Assembly (NCBI GenBank): GCA_020073485.1
Contig: JAIQFB010000007.1
Span: 124,001 to 188,000, forward strand
DNA length: 64,000 bases
From: Terriglobia bacterium
Lineage (GTDB): Bacteria; Acidobacteriota; Terriglobia; Acidiferrales; UBA7541
Reading direction: 5' to 3'
Below are positions 26,565-33,929 of this stretch, in pieces; position 1 is the first letter of the stretch; every line of letters begins with the position of its first letter. The notes below the pieces were generated by a model. The model searched no databases. It saw only the letters and a program-made list of their open reading frames with translations, and had not been told where the DNA came from. The translations under genes were made by a program, and so were the position numbers.

Positions 26565-27254
26565 CTAATTTGCCTCGATCGCCACATTCTTAATAGCGTG
26601 ATCGACCGCTTCCTTGGCGACAACCTCATTTCGGCTATGGTCGGTGATGGAGTCGTACAGCAGTTGCGCCGGTTCCGGGTTCAATTCCTTGATGTACTCG
26701 TCGGTGATCTCGGCGCCCATTTGCTGCAGCGCTTTGCTGGATTCGGCGTGCAGATCGGCGCCGCTGATGATCACTTGTTTTCCGATGTAGGACGCGGCAA
26801 TTCGTTCGGCGGTTTTGCCGGCGGTCTGGTAATAGTATTCCGAAATCTGGCGATGGCCGTCTTCGTGTTCGATCACATGCTGGCTTGCGTCCATGGGCAC
26901 CCAAACGGTGACGATCAGATCCAGTGTGACTTTAACCTGCGTGATGGTGAGGGTCGCGTGCGTGGCATCGGTTTGGACAGACTGCCCGCTGACGCTGGCG
27001 TTGGATTGGAAATCGGTATCGCACTCCGCGGTTTCTCCGGAAGGCAGCGGCGGCATGTCGGCTGGCGGGCTGGCCGGATCGAACGTGCGGGTCGAGAAAT
27101 TGACCGGCTGCTTCACGATGATCGGCTTGGCCGTTTCCTCAGCTTGCCTGAACGAAGATTGGCCCGGCAACTTGCATCCGGCGAGAATTAACACTCCCGG
27201 CAGCACGCAAAGAAAAATGGAGCGGCGCAGGATCAATACAGCCTCCGCTCCCAT
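26565..27254 (-). CDS. DUF922-like lipoprotein with HExxH (predicted zinc protease)
   Basis: 229 residues from the ATG at 27254; the frame extends to 27320 without signal character. A lipobox LILAGC near residue 25 indicates a lipoprotein. The mature part includes CDTDFQSNASVSG, then IEHEDGHRQISEYY, an HExxH helix as in DUF922 proteins, which are predicted secreted zinc-dependent proteases. Helical regions at the C-terminus complete it. It is the first gene of a unit with apaG. Protease activity is predicted only. Confidence 0.6.
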   Translation of the reverse strand: MGAEAVLILRRSIFLCVLPGVLILAGCKLPGQSSFRQAEETAKPIIVKQPVNFSTRTFDPASPPADMPPLPSGETAECDTDFQSNASVSGQSVQTDATHATLTITQVKVTLDLIVTVWVPMDASQHVIEHEDGHRQISEYYYQTAGKTAERIAASYIGKQVIISGADLHAESSKALQQMGAEITDEYIKELNPEPAQLLYDSITDHSRNEVVAKEAVDHAIKNVAIEAN

Positions 27255-27510
27255 TTTCCGGACAAGATAGAGGCGGAACCATGAGTTTGTAGCGCCGGAT
27301 GACGCGAAAGGCACTCTCACCGGCCAGCCGGATAAAATCCCGATGAACGGAATTGCTCGAAGGTGGCCTCTATCACAACGAAGCAGGAAGCCAGTTTCCG
27401 GGATTTGGGCTTATCCGGGGTTATCAGGCTCCAACGTTGCGTGGCGCTTGAATTGATGATAGAAAGCCATGACGCGGATCCCGTTGAAACTATCAATGCA
27501 GGAGGAATTC

Positions 27511-27804
27511 ATGGCAACCGTAATGAATATGCATTGGCCTGAGGTAAGCATGAAGCAGTATGAGGAGACACGCCGCCAGGTTGCGTGGGAGACCGACGTT
27601 CCCAAGGGCGCAAAGTTTCATGTGGCGTGGTTCGCCGGCGATGGGCTCCATGTTATGGATATATGGGAGTCACAAGCCGATTTCGAGGGGTTCGTTAAAG
27701 ACCGGCTGATGCCAGCGGTCATGCGCCTGGGCATTCAAGGTCAACCTAAAGTTCAATTTGAATCGGCACATGCGATCTTTGCGCCCAATATCGCCACGAA
27801 ATAG
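27511..27804 (+). CDS. Dimeric alpha/beta-barrel-like small protein
   Basis: 97 residues from the ATG at 27511, set by a strong AGGAGGA site (27500-27506); the frame extends back to 27469. The sequence starts MATVMNMHWPEV and carries KGAKFHVAWFAGDGLHVMDIWESQADFEGFVKDRLMPAVM, a pattern typical of dimeric alpha/beta-barrel (ABM- or EthD-like) proteins of Acidobacteriota. Such proteins can be small monooxygenases or binding proteins; no catalytic residue is diagnostic here. It lies 132 nt upstream of the DUF1326 gene. Confidence 0.6.
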   Translation: MATVMNMHWPEVSMKQYEETRRQVAWETDVPKGAKFHVAWFAGDGLHVMDIWESQADFEGFVKDRLMPAVMRLGIQGQPKVQFESAHAIFAPNIATK

Positions 27805-27936
27805 GTTGAACTTGCCACGACTGCTGACCTCGCGCTGAATGCGGTTTTCAGAGCGTGGCTTTGCGGCTGCACATTTCCCGCAATCCGAAAATCGGAAGCG
27901 AGTGGAAATACGGCATAGATTAAATGAGGAGGGCAC

Positions 27937-28563
27937 ATGGCAACGACTGAGACGGCAACACGGTGGGCGCTCCAGGGGCGTGGATATGAGTTCTGCAACT
28001 GTGACTTCGGTTGCGGCTGCAATTTCGGCGGCTTTCCGAACTCGAAAGATGGAAGCTGCCGGGCATTCGTGGGCATGGAAATTGCGAGCGGCTCGTGCGG
28101 TGGTCTCAACCTCTCTGGATTGAAGTGCGCGGCGATTCTCGACTGGCCGAAGGCCATTCACGAGGGCCACGGGCAATGCGTTTTTATCGTGGAGCCAACC
28201 ACGACCGACAAGCAGATCGACGCGCTCGGCCAAATCTTCGCCGGCAAGCTCGGCGGCATGCCTTGGGAACTGTTGGGCCCGACCTTCGAAATTAAAGGCC
28301 TGGTGAAGGCCAAGATCACGATCGAGGGGCATGGGCCCAAGAGCGTGTTCCGGGCCGAGGGCGTGGGAGAGGGGCGCGGCGACACGTTCAAGAATCCCGT
28401 CACCGGCGAAGACCACCTGGCCAATGTCGATCTTCCTGATGGATTTATCTGGAAGAAAGGGGAATGCGGTCAGGGAACGTTCCATGCGAAGGCTGCCGGT
28501 TTGGAGATCGGGGCGGAGACGTCCAACTGGATTTTGTACAACTTCAACTGGGCGAACGGATAG
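27937..28563 (+). CDS. DUF1326 protein (Cys-rich N-terminus)
   Basis: 208 residues; GAGGAGG lies upstream of the ATG. The N-terminal motif CNCDFGCGCNF (Cys20, 22, 26, 28) is the hallmark of DUF1326, and further family features follow (GGLNLSGLKCAAILDWPKAIHEGHG, EPTTTDKQIDALGQIFAGKLGG). The Cys cluster suggests metal binding. The stop is 6 nt from the start of a DUF2182 membrane protein gene, the common partner of DUF1326. The pair has no established function; metal handling is a reasonable guess. Confidence 0.88.
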   Translation: MATTETATRWALQGRGYEFCNCDFGCGCNFGGFPNSKDGSCRAFVGMEIASGSCGGLNLSGLKCAAILDWPKAIHEGHGQCVFIVEPTTTDKQIDALGQIFAGKLGGMPWELLGPTFEIKGLVKAKITIEGHGPKSVFRAEGVGEGRGDTFKNPVTGEDHLANVDLPDGFIWKKGECGQGTFHAKAAGLEIGAETSNWILYNFNWANG

Positions 28564-28569
28564 AATCCG

Positions 28570-29340
28570 TTGGAATCGATTCTTCGCCGCGAACGGCTGA
28601 TCGTCTGTGGCTGTCTTGCCGCCATGGTGGTCCTTTCCTGGTTATATCTGATCCATTTGAATACGGCCATGGATATGTCCGGCATGAACATGCCCGGCAT
28701 GGTCATGCTGGATACTCAGCCATGGGGAGCGGTCACTGTACTGCTTCTTTTCGTGATGTGGGCCGTGATGATGGTCGCCATGATGGTGCCGTCTGCGGCG
28801 CCCATGGTCCTCGCTTTTCTCACCGTGAACCAGAACCGCAGCGCCTCCAACCGGCCGCTGGTGCCGGTGGGAATTTTTCTCCTGGGATACCTCGCGGTCT
28901 GGATCGCGTACTCGGCCGCGGCCACGCTGGCCGAGTGGGGATTGCATCAGGCCACGCTCTTATCCACGACGATGGCGGCGACCAGCCCGGCGCTGAATGG
29001 CGGCCTGCTCATCGCGGCAGGATTGTTTCAATTGACGCCTCTCAAGCGGGCATGTCTGAAGAGTTGCCGGTCACCCCTCTCCTTCCTCATGAGCCAATGG
29101 TGCGACGGTGAGGCGGGAGCTTTCGTTATGGGATTCCGGCATGGCGCATACTGCATGGGATGCTGCTGGATTCTGATGGCGCTGCTGTTCGTTGCAGGGG
29201 TTATGAATTTGTTCTGGGTGGCGGTGATTGCGCTCCTCGTGATGGCCGAAAAGACTCTGCCCAAAGGAGAAATTCTCGGTCAAATTGCCGGGATAGCGCT
29301 GGTTGCCGCCGGAGTCGTGAGCTTCGCAAAGCTCTGGTAG
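28570..29340 (+). CDS. DUF2182 multi-pass membrane protein (putative metal-binding)
   Basis: 256 residues from a TTG 6 nt after the DUF1326 stop. About seven membrane helices are visible, with Met-rich segments facing outward (MDMSGMNMPGMVMLDTQPW) and MMVAMMVPSAAPMVL in the first core helix, both family features. The later CLKSCRSPLSFL and GFRHGAYCMGCCWILM segments carry paired cysteines and a histidine inside or next to helices. Together with its partner it may form a metal-related membrane complex; the Met/His/Cys pattern fits copper-like soft metals but this is inference. Confidence 0.87.
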   Translation: MESILRRERLIVCGCLAAMVVLSWLYLIHLNTAMDMSGMNMPGMVMLDTQPWGAVTVLLLFVMWAVMMVAMMVPSAAPMVLAFLTVNQNRSASNRPLVPVGIFLLGYLAVWIAYSAAATLAEWGLHQATLLSTTMAATSPALNGGLLIAAGLFQLTPLKRACLKSCRSPLSFLMSQWCDGEAGAFVMGFRHGAYCMGCCWILMALLFVAGVMNLFWVAVIALLVMAEKTLPKGEILGQIAGIALVAAGVVSFAKLW

Positions 29341-29556
29341 GAGGCGCATCGCCCTCGCGGAATTTTTGCCGTCCAGTCTCAATTCCATTTCCGCGTTTCC
29401 ATCTTCCGTTTGAGGGCAGGGCTTGGAGTGTGCGTGAGAACATCGGACTCTTTGTGGGTCGTGGCTTTAGCCACGGCATAGACGCGGGCAAATCAATGCG
29501 GCTTTATCCGCTGGCGCCCATCAATTGTAGTTCTTCCACACGCTCTTTGGAGGCGA

Positions 29557-31062
29557 TCAATCGCAGAAATGGTCGCGTCTCGGTTGGTACCCGCTCTGCA
29601 GCGCGTCACCCTGGGTCATGAAGCTTCCGGGCTGCAGCCTCTTATAAAACGGGCTGTCGGCGCAGTAATAATATCCGCTTCTCTTGGAGGCCCACACCTG
29701 CACGCCGATTTGATCGTCATCGATCTCGTTCTTTGCGTCCGGATCGCTTCCCATAATGTACTCCTTAAGGCTTGCCAGCAGAGAAGTCGGCGGTTGAGGA
29801 GACTTTGGCCGGGGAGTCGCGGGCGCTGCGGCACCAGTCTGGGCCATTGCAATTTGAGGAGGGTCAACGCTGCCGCCAGAGGCCGCCACAGGCGCCTTGG
29901 ATTGTGGAATGGATACCGCGGGCGCCGCAGGCTGTTTCAACGATGCGTTCCGCGCGGGACGTCCCACGCGGCCATCGACGCCAGCCACGGCCAGCCCCAG
30001 GATCAGGACGAAAATCACAATACAAACTCCCGCCGCACCCGCAAGCAACATCTTCCGCCGGCGGTTTCCGAGCCGCCAGGCAGCGAGCAGCGCTGGCGGA
30101 ATCCATCTCTCCGCCGCCGTGGCCCCGAGCACATCACCCGGCGACCCGGAGACGTGGCCCCCGGATTTTGGCGCAACTTCGGCTGACGAAACTTCTTCCG
30201 GTTTTAGAATTCCGCTTTGAACCGGAGATTCCGCCGATTCCCGCGGCAGTTTCTGGGGCATCGCCGAAGCGGCAGCTTCGGAAACATCCATTCGGCACGA
30301 AGCTTCCACCGGAAATTGTTGCGGTAGCTCGATGGGTGATTTTTCTTGAAGCGGCTGGTCATGCAAAGCCTGCCCCACCTGGTTTTGCTCCGGCGGCATG
30401 ACGGTTTCGGCGTCGCGATGCTGAGGGCTGCCGCCCAAGCCGACCGAAAAAGTATCGCCACTCTCATTGGGGGGAACGATCTCAGGCAGCGGCGCGGGGC
30501 CGGGCTGTACGGCCCCGAAATCCAAAGCTGCGGGAAAAGACGAACTGCCTGCATCCAGACCCGCCCTCGCCACAGGGTCCGCGGACATCGCTCGCGACAT
30601 TGCCATCGCACCAGAAAGCGAATGGGCGGCAGGTTTTTCTCGTGTCGCGGTGATCCCCGGCATTGCGGACATCGCCTTCGTCCGCAGCCCGTCCCCGGGT
30701 GCCGAAGTCTGGCAAACGCGCACCTCACGCTCAATCCAATCCGCAATTTCCTGCTGCACGCCTGCGGAGACATTCTGGAAACAAATTCCGGCTTCCTTCC
30801 CCGTCGCGCTCAGCCAGACAATTTCCCCGGCGAGTTCCGCGTTCAATCCGGAGCCGCGAAGCCGCAGGCCGAGGAATGAGTTCTTTTCGACGTTGAGTTC
30901 TCTCGCGGCCTGAAATGCAACGCCATTCCTTCCGAGGTTGACGACAATTCCGCCGTTTTCCGGGCCGAGTTGGACATACATCAGGGAGATCGTCCGGTGC
31001 CGCGCATAGCTGCGGCGCTCATCCGGACGCGAGGCAATCTGAGAGGAACCGACTGGGTACAC
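29557..31062 (-). CDS. PilZ-domain protein with membrane helix and C-terminal Cys-motif domain
   Basis: 501 residues from a GTG at 31062; the open frame reaches 31278 but the extra part is Arg/Ser-rich and has no family match, so the start is uncertain. A PilZ-like domain (about 14-120) has RxxxR (RSYAR) but NLGRNG in place of DxSxxG. A long Pro/Glu/Ala-rich linker leads to a membrane helix (about 338-361). The C-terminus (about 450-501) reads YYYCADSPFYKRLQPGSFMT..ALQSGYQPRRDHFC, resembling the small Cys/His motif found at the ends of some nucleases and Ada-like domains. It would lie outside the cytoplasm if PilZ is inside. Confidence 0.72.
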   Translation of the reverse strand: MYPVGSSQIASRPDERRSYARHRTISLMYVQLGPENGGIVVNLGRNGVAFQAARELNVEKNSFLGLRLRGSGLNAELAGEIVWLSATGKEAGICFQNVSAGVQQEIADWIEREVRVCQTSAPGDGLRTKAMSAMPGITATREKPAAHSLSGAMAMSRAMSADPVARAGLDAGSSSFPAALDFGAVQPGPAPLPEIVPPNESGDTFSVGLGGSPQHRDAETVMPPEQNQVGQALHDQPLQEKSPIELPQQFPVEASCRMDVSEAAASAMPQKLPRESAESPVQSGILKPEEVSSAEVAPKSGGHVSGSPGDVLGATAAERWIPPALLAAWRLGNRRRKMLLAGAAGVCIVIFVLILGLAVAGVDGRVGRPARNASLKQPAAPAVSIPQSKAPVAASGGSVDPPQIAMAQTGAAAPATPRPKSPQPPTSLLASLKEYIMGSDPDAKNEIDDDQIGVQVWASKRSGYYYCADSPFYKRLQPGSFMTQGDALQSGYQPRRDHFCD

Positions 31063-31405
31063 AACCACCTTCGACGCGCCAGCCGGGGACGAAGGTATTG
31101 CTGCCTGGGACCGCGTATTTCGCCGTGATTCTAGCACTGCTGCCCCGCCGCGACAATGGCTGGTGAATTGTGGGAGGGCGCAAGCCTGCTTATTTCTTGT
31201 GCGCCTCGGACCAGGAGCCTGTTTGGACTTTGACCCTGGTTCTGTTTTCTGTTTGCTGACCGTATGGTGCGAATGCAACCTGATTATTACATGCCCTACT
31301 CAAAGCTATGCTTTCTGTCGGGTAGGCACGCCTCGTTCTTGAGTCGAAACAGATTTCAATTTCCACCACGGCGCGGTTCTTCGTGCCGCCCGGTCGCATT
31401 CCGCA
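31063..31405. other. Intergenic region upstream of the PilZ gene
   Basis: 343 nt between divergent genes. Open frames here are short and Arg/Ser-rich with no protein-like pattern. It must contain both promoters; I see no convincing boxes, repeat or RNA structure. Confidence 0.35.
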
Positions 31406-31678
31406 ATGGCCCATGCGCGGCATGCAGCTGATGGTTCTGGTTTGACCTATTGGGGAATAAAACTGGGCGCGTCGACCACACGCGTGCGAAGGTTTGCTTC
31501 GCAATTCTTACTCGGCATGTTGCTGGTGATGACGGCGAGCCTGGTTGCTTGCGGGACCGGCTCGGGGCAGCAAGGTGGATCAGCGGGAGGAACTCCCGCC
31601 GGAATGTATCCGGTGGTCGTGACGGCAACTTCCGGAACCGACGTGCATACCACGACGCTCACGTTGACAGTAATGTAA
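31406..31678 (+). CDS. Small lipoprotein-like ORF ending in an Ig-like strand repeat
   Basis: Up to 90 residues; the true start is unclear. A hydrophobic segment ends in a lipobox-like LVAC, followed by a Gly/Ser-rich linker and GTPAGMYPVVVTATSGTDVHTTTLTLTV. That ending is the terminal strand pair commonly found in large Acidobacteriota repeat proteins with Ig-like or quinoprotein-like modules. This ORF therefore looks like a large protein reduced to its signal and last strands, either a real short lipoprotein or a deletion remnant. Confidence 0.45.
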   Translation: MAHARHAADGSGLTYWGIKLGASTTRVRRFASQFLLGMLLVMTASLVACGTGSGQQGGSAGGTPAGMYPVVVTATSGTDVHTTTLTLTVM

Positions 31679-31717
31679 GCGAAGCCATGCAACCTGCGTT
31701 GCGCGGGCCCGCGAAAC

Positions 31718-32599
31718 TTATTTCTGTCCCGCGTCAAACCGTGAAATTTCGGTGAGAACGGACCAATCAAGCTGGCTCAAGCCTCGCGCCTGCGCGGCCA
31801 GGCACTTGTCGCGCAGCAAGCTCGCGTACGGCAGCGGCGTGTGCACTTCGGCCGCGGCCGCGAGAATCAGTGTGACGTCCTTCAGTCCGCCGTCGAGTGT
31901 GAAACCCGCGTTTCCGAAATTGCGCGTGCTGATTCGGTCGGCATATTCCGACGCCGCGGGCATGAATTGCTTGATCATGCCGGTGATAATCGCGGGGTCG
32001 ACCCCGCGCTGTTCCGCGAACACGATCACCTGGCCGATCAGTTCGATCAGGCTGGCGACCATGAAATTCCCGACCAGTTTCATGCTGCTCGCGACCGCGT
32101 GATCTTCTCCCATGGGAATGATCCGGTCGGCGTAGGCGCTGATCACCGGGCGGCTGCGCTCGATCGCTTCGGCCTTTCCCGCCACGAACGAAAAAAGTTT
32201 TCCCGCCGCCGCCGCTTCGGGGCGCCCGGCGACGGGGCCTGCGATGTAATGGCTGCCGTGCGCGGCGTGCAGCGCGGCGAGGCGCGTGCTGAGGCTTGGC
32301 GAAATCGTGGTGGTGCCGATGTGAATCGCGTCCGGGCGCATCCCTGCCAGGAGGCCGTTTTCTCCGGTCACCGTGTCGAGAACGGAATCGTCGTCCATCA
32401 GATTGGTGACGACAATATCGGCCGCTGCAGCCGCTTCGCGGGCCGTGCGCGCAGCCACGGCCCCGGCCGAAACAAACGGGGCGGTTTTCTCCGATGTCCG
32501 GTTGTAAACGGCCAGCGGGAATCCCCTCTTCTGGATATTGCCGGCAATGCCGGAGCCCATGTGGCCCAGGCCAATGCATGCAACGGATAGTGTGGTCAC
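31718..32599 (-). CDS. NAD(P)-dependent beta-hydroxyacid dehydrogenase (3-hydroxyisobutyrate dehydrogenase-like)
   Basis: 293 residues from a GTG; AGGAGA lies 6 nt upstream. The N-terminal Rossmann motif is GLGHMGSGIAGN, and the catalytic lysine sits in ASSMKLVGNFM (K-x3-N), with GPVAGRPEAAAAGKL matching the substrate-binding GxxxGG-like signature of the family. The enzyme oxidises or reduces a 3-hydroxy carboxylate or succinic semialdehyde-type compound in the cytoplasm. Its substrate cannot be narrowed: no valine-degradation or glyoxylate genes are adjacent. It is divergent from the PuuD-like gene. Confidence 0.85.
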   Translation of the reverse strand: MTTLSVACIGLGHMGSGIAGNIQKRGFPLAVYNRTSEKTAPFVSAGAVAARTAREAAAAADIVVTNLMDDDSVLDTVTGENGLLAGMRPDAIHIGTTTISPSLSTRLAALHAAHGSHYIAGPVAGRPEAAAAGKLFSFVAGKAEAIERSRPVISAYADRIIPMGEDHAVASSMKLVGNFMVASLIELIGQVIVFAEQRGVDPAIITGMIKQFMPAASEYADRISTRNFGNAGFTLDGGLKDVTLILAAAAEVHTPLPYASLLRDKCLAAQARGLSQLDWSVLTEISRFDAGQK

Positions 32600-32952
32600 C
32601 GAATTTCTCCTGTCGAAATTTCGCGTGTCGGCATACAGGTTCCTACGCCCGGGCCCGATAAAAATTGCGAAAATAATTTAGATTTTATTTCCCATACCGC
32701 TTTGCCGCGGTGTTCTCCGGTTTCGGCTTTGGAAGGAGTCATCCTATACCCGAAATGGAGTTGCCGCACATGCGACCGAAGAGGGCGAAGGATTTGGCGT
32801 CGGATGCAGGATTCCCGACGCGGACTTTTGCCCTTGAGATAGCAGGGTCCGGCCAGTACCATCTTTCTTCGGTTTGGCCCATGTAGCGCCCACACCCGAT
32901 CCCAGTCGCGATGTCATTTGCGGCTGAGCCCAGTTCAGGAGAAGACATCCCT
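32600..32952. other. Divergent intergenic region
   Basis: About 353 nt between the dehydrogenase and the PuuD-like gene. An AT-rich patch near 32658-32700 could hold the minus-strand promoter. The 99-residue minus ORF across it is basic, low in hydrophobics and lacks a ribosome site; I do not call it. Confidence 0.4.
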
Positions 32953-33771
32953 ATGCCGCCTGCAGTCAGTGAATGGTCAAACCTTATTCTTCGCTGGATT
33001 CACGTCCTCGCCGGCATTTACTGGATCGGACAGACCTACTATTTCACCAAGCTCGACGCGCGCATGGCGGTGGACGAAGACGCGGCGCGCGCGGCCGGGC
33101 GCGCCCCTCAGGTGTGGATGGTGCACAGTGGAAGCTTCTCCGTTGTCGACAAGCACACATCGCCAAGCTCGGTGCCGGAAAAATTCTACTGGTTTCGCTG
33201 GGAAGCGCTGACCACCTGGATTTCTGGTTTTCTGCTGCTCGGGCTGCTGTATTACTCCGGCGGCCTGCTGCTGGACGACAGCGTCTCGAGCATCGGCCTG
33301 GGCACTGGCGTGGCCATCGGCCTGGGCACGCTGCTGGTCGGATTTTCCGTGTACGAAGGGATTTGGATGTCGCCGCTAGGCCGCTCGCCGCGCCTGGCTG
33401 CTACGATTTGCTATCTCCTCGTGGTCGCGCTGGCCTACGGCCTGACGCACGTCATCAGCGGCCGCGCCGCCTACATCCACGTCGGCGCATTGTTCGGCAC
33501 GATCATGGCCGCGAACGTGTGGATGCGCATCCTGCCCGCCACACGCAAAATGCTGAACGCCATCCGCGAGGGAAGGCCGCACGACTCGGTGCTGGCCGAA
33601 CGCGCAAAAGGCCGCACCATCCACAACACGTACATGACGATTCCGCTGATCTTCCTGATGATCAGCAATCATTTTCCCACGGCCACCTACGGCGCGGATT
33701 ACAACTGGCTGATTCTTTCCGCGCTCGTGCTCGTTGGCGCCATTGCCGCAAAATTCGTCTACAGGCCCTGA
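32953..33771 (+). CDS. PuuD-like membrane protein (urate oxidase N-terminal domain family)
   Basis: 272 residues from the ATG at 32953; an ATG at 32911 is possible but has no ribosome site. About seven membrane helices are seen with conserved histidines in LRWIHVLAGIYWIGQTYYF, GLTHVISGRAAYIHVGALFGTIMAANVW and IPLIFLMISNHFP. This matches the membrane domain of PuuD, a urate hydroxylase that normally has a C-terminal cytochrome c domain. That domain is absent here, and no purine genes are nearby, so urate oxidation should not be assumed. Confidence 0.8.
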   Translation: MPPAVSEWSNLILRWIHVLAGIYWIGQTYYFTKLDARMAVDEDAARAAGRAPQVWMVHSGSFSVVDKHTSPSSVPEKFYWFRWEALTTWISGFLLLGLLYYSGGLLLDDSVSSIGLGTGVAIGLGTLLVGFSVYEGIWMSPLGRSPRLAATICYLLVVALAYGLTHVISGRAAYIHVGALFGTIMAANVWMRILPATRKMLNAIREGRPHDSVLAERAKGRTIHNTYMTIPLIFLMISNHFPTATYGADYNWLILSALVLVGAIAAKFVYRP

Positions 33772-33929
33772 TTACCCTTCACGGACTCACATGGATGAAG
33801 CCGGAAACGGGAAATGGCGCCGGCTGGAATCTATTTCCACCCGGCGCCATCGCCCTGCTTATCAGCCCTTACCTACTCGACAACGAACGTTCGCACCAGC
33901 AAGCGGTGGTTTTGCTCATCCACCGCCCG

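Noticed and set aside
32596-32895. 99-codon minus ORF in the dehydrogenase-PuuD gap
   Set aside because: Basic, low-hydrophobic and without a start signal; the gap is needed for two promoters.
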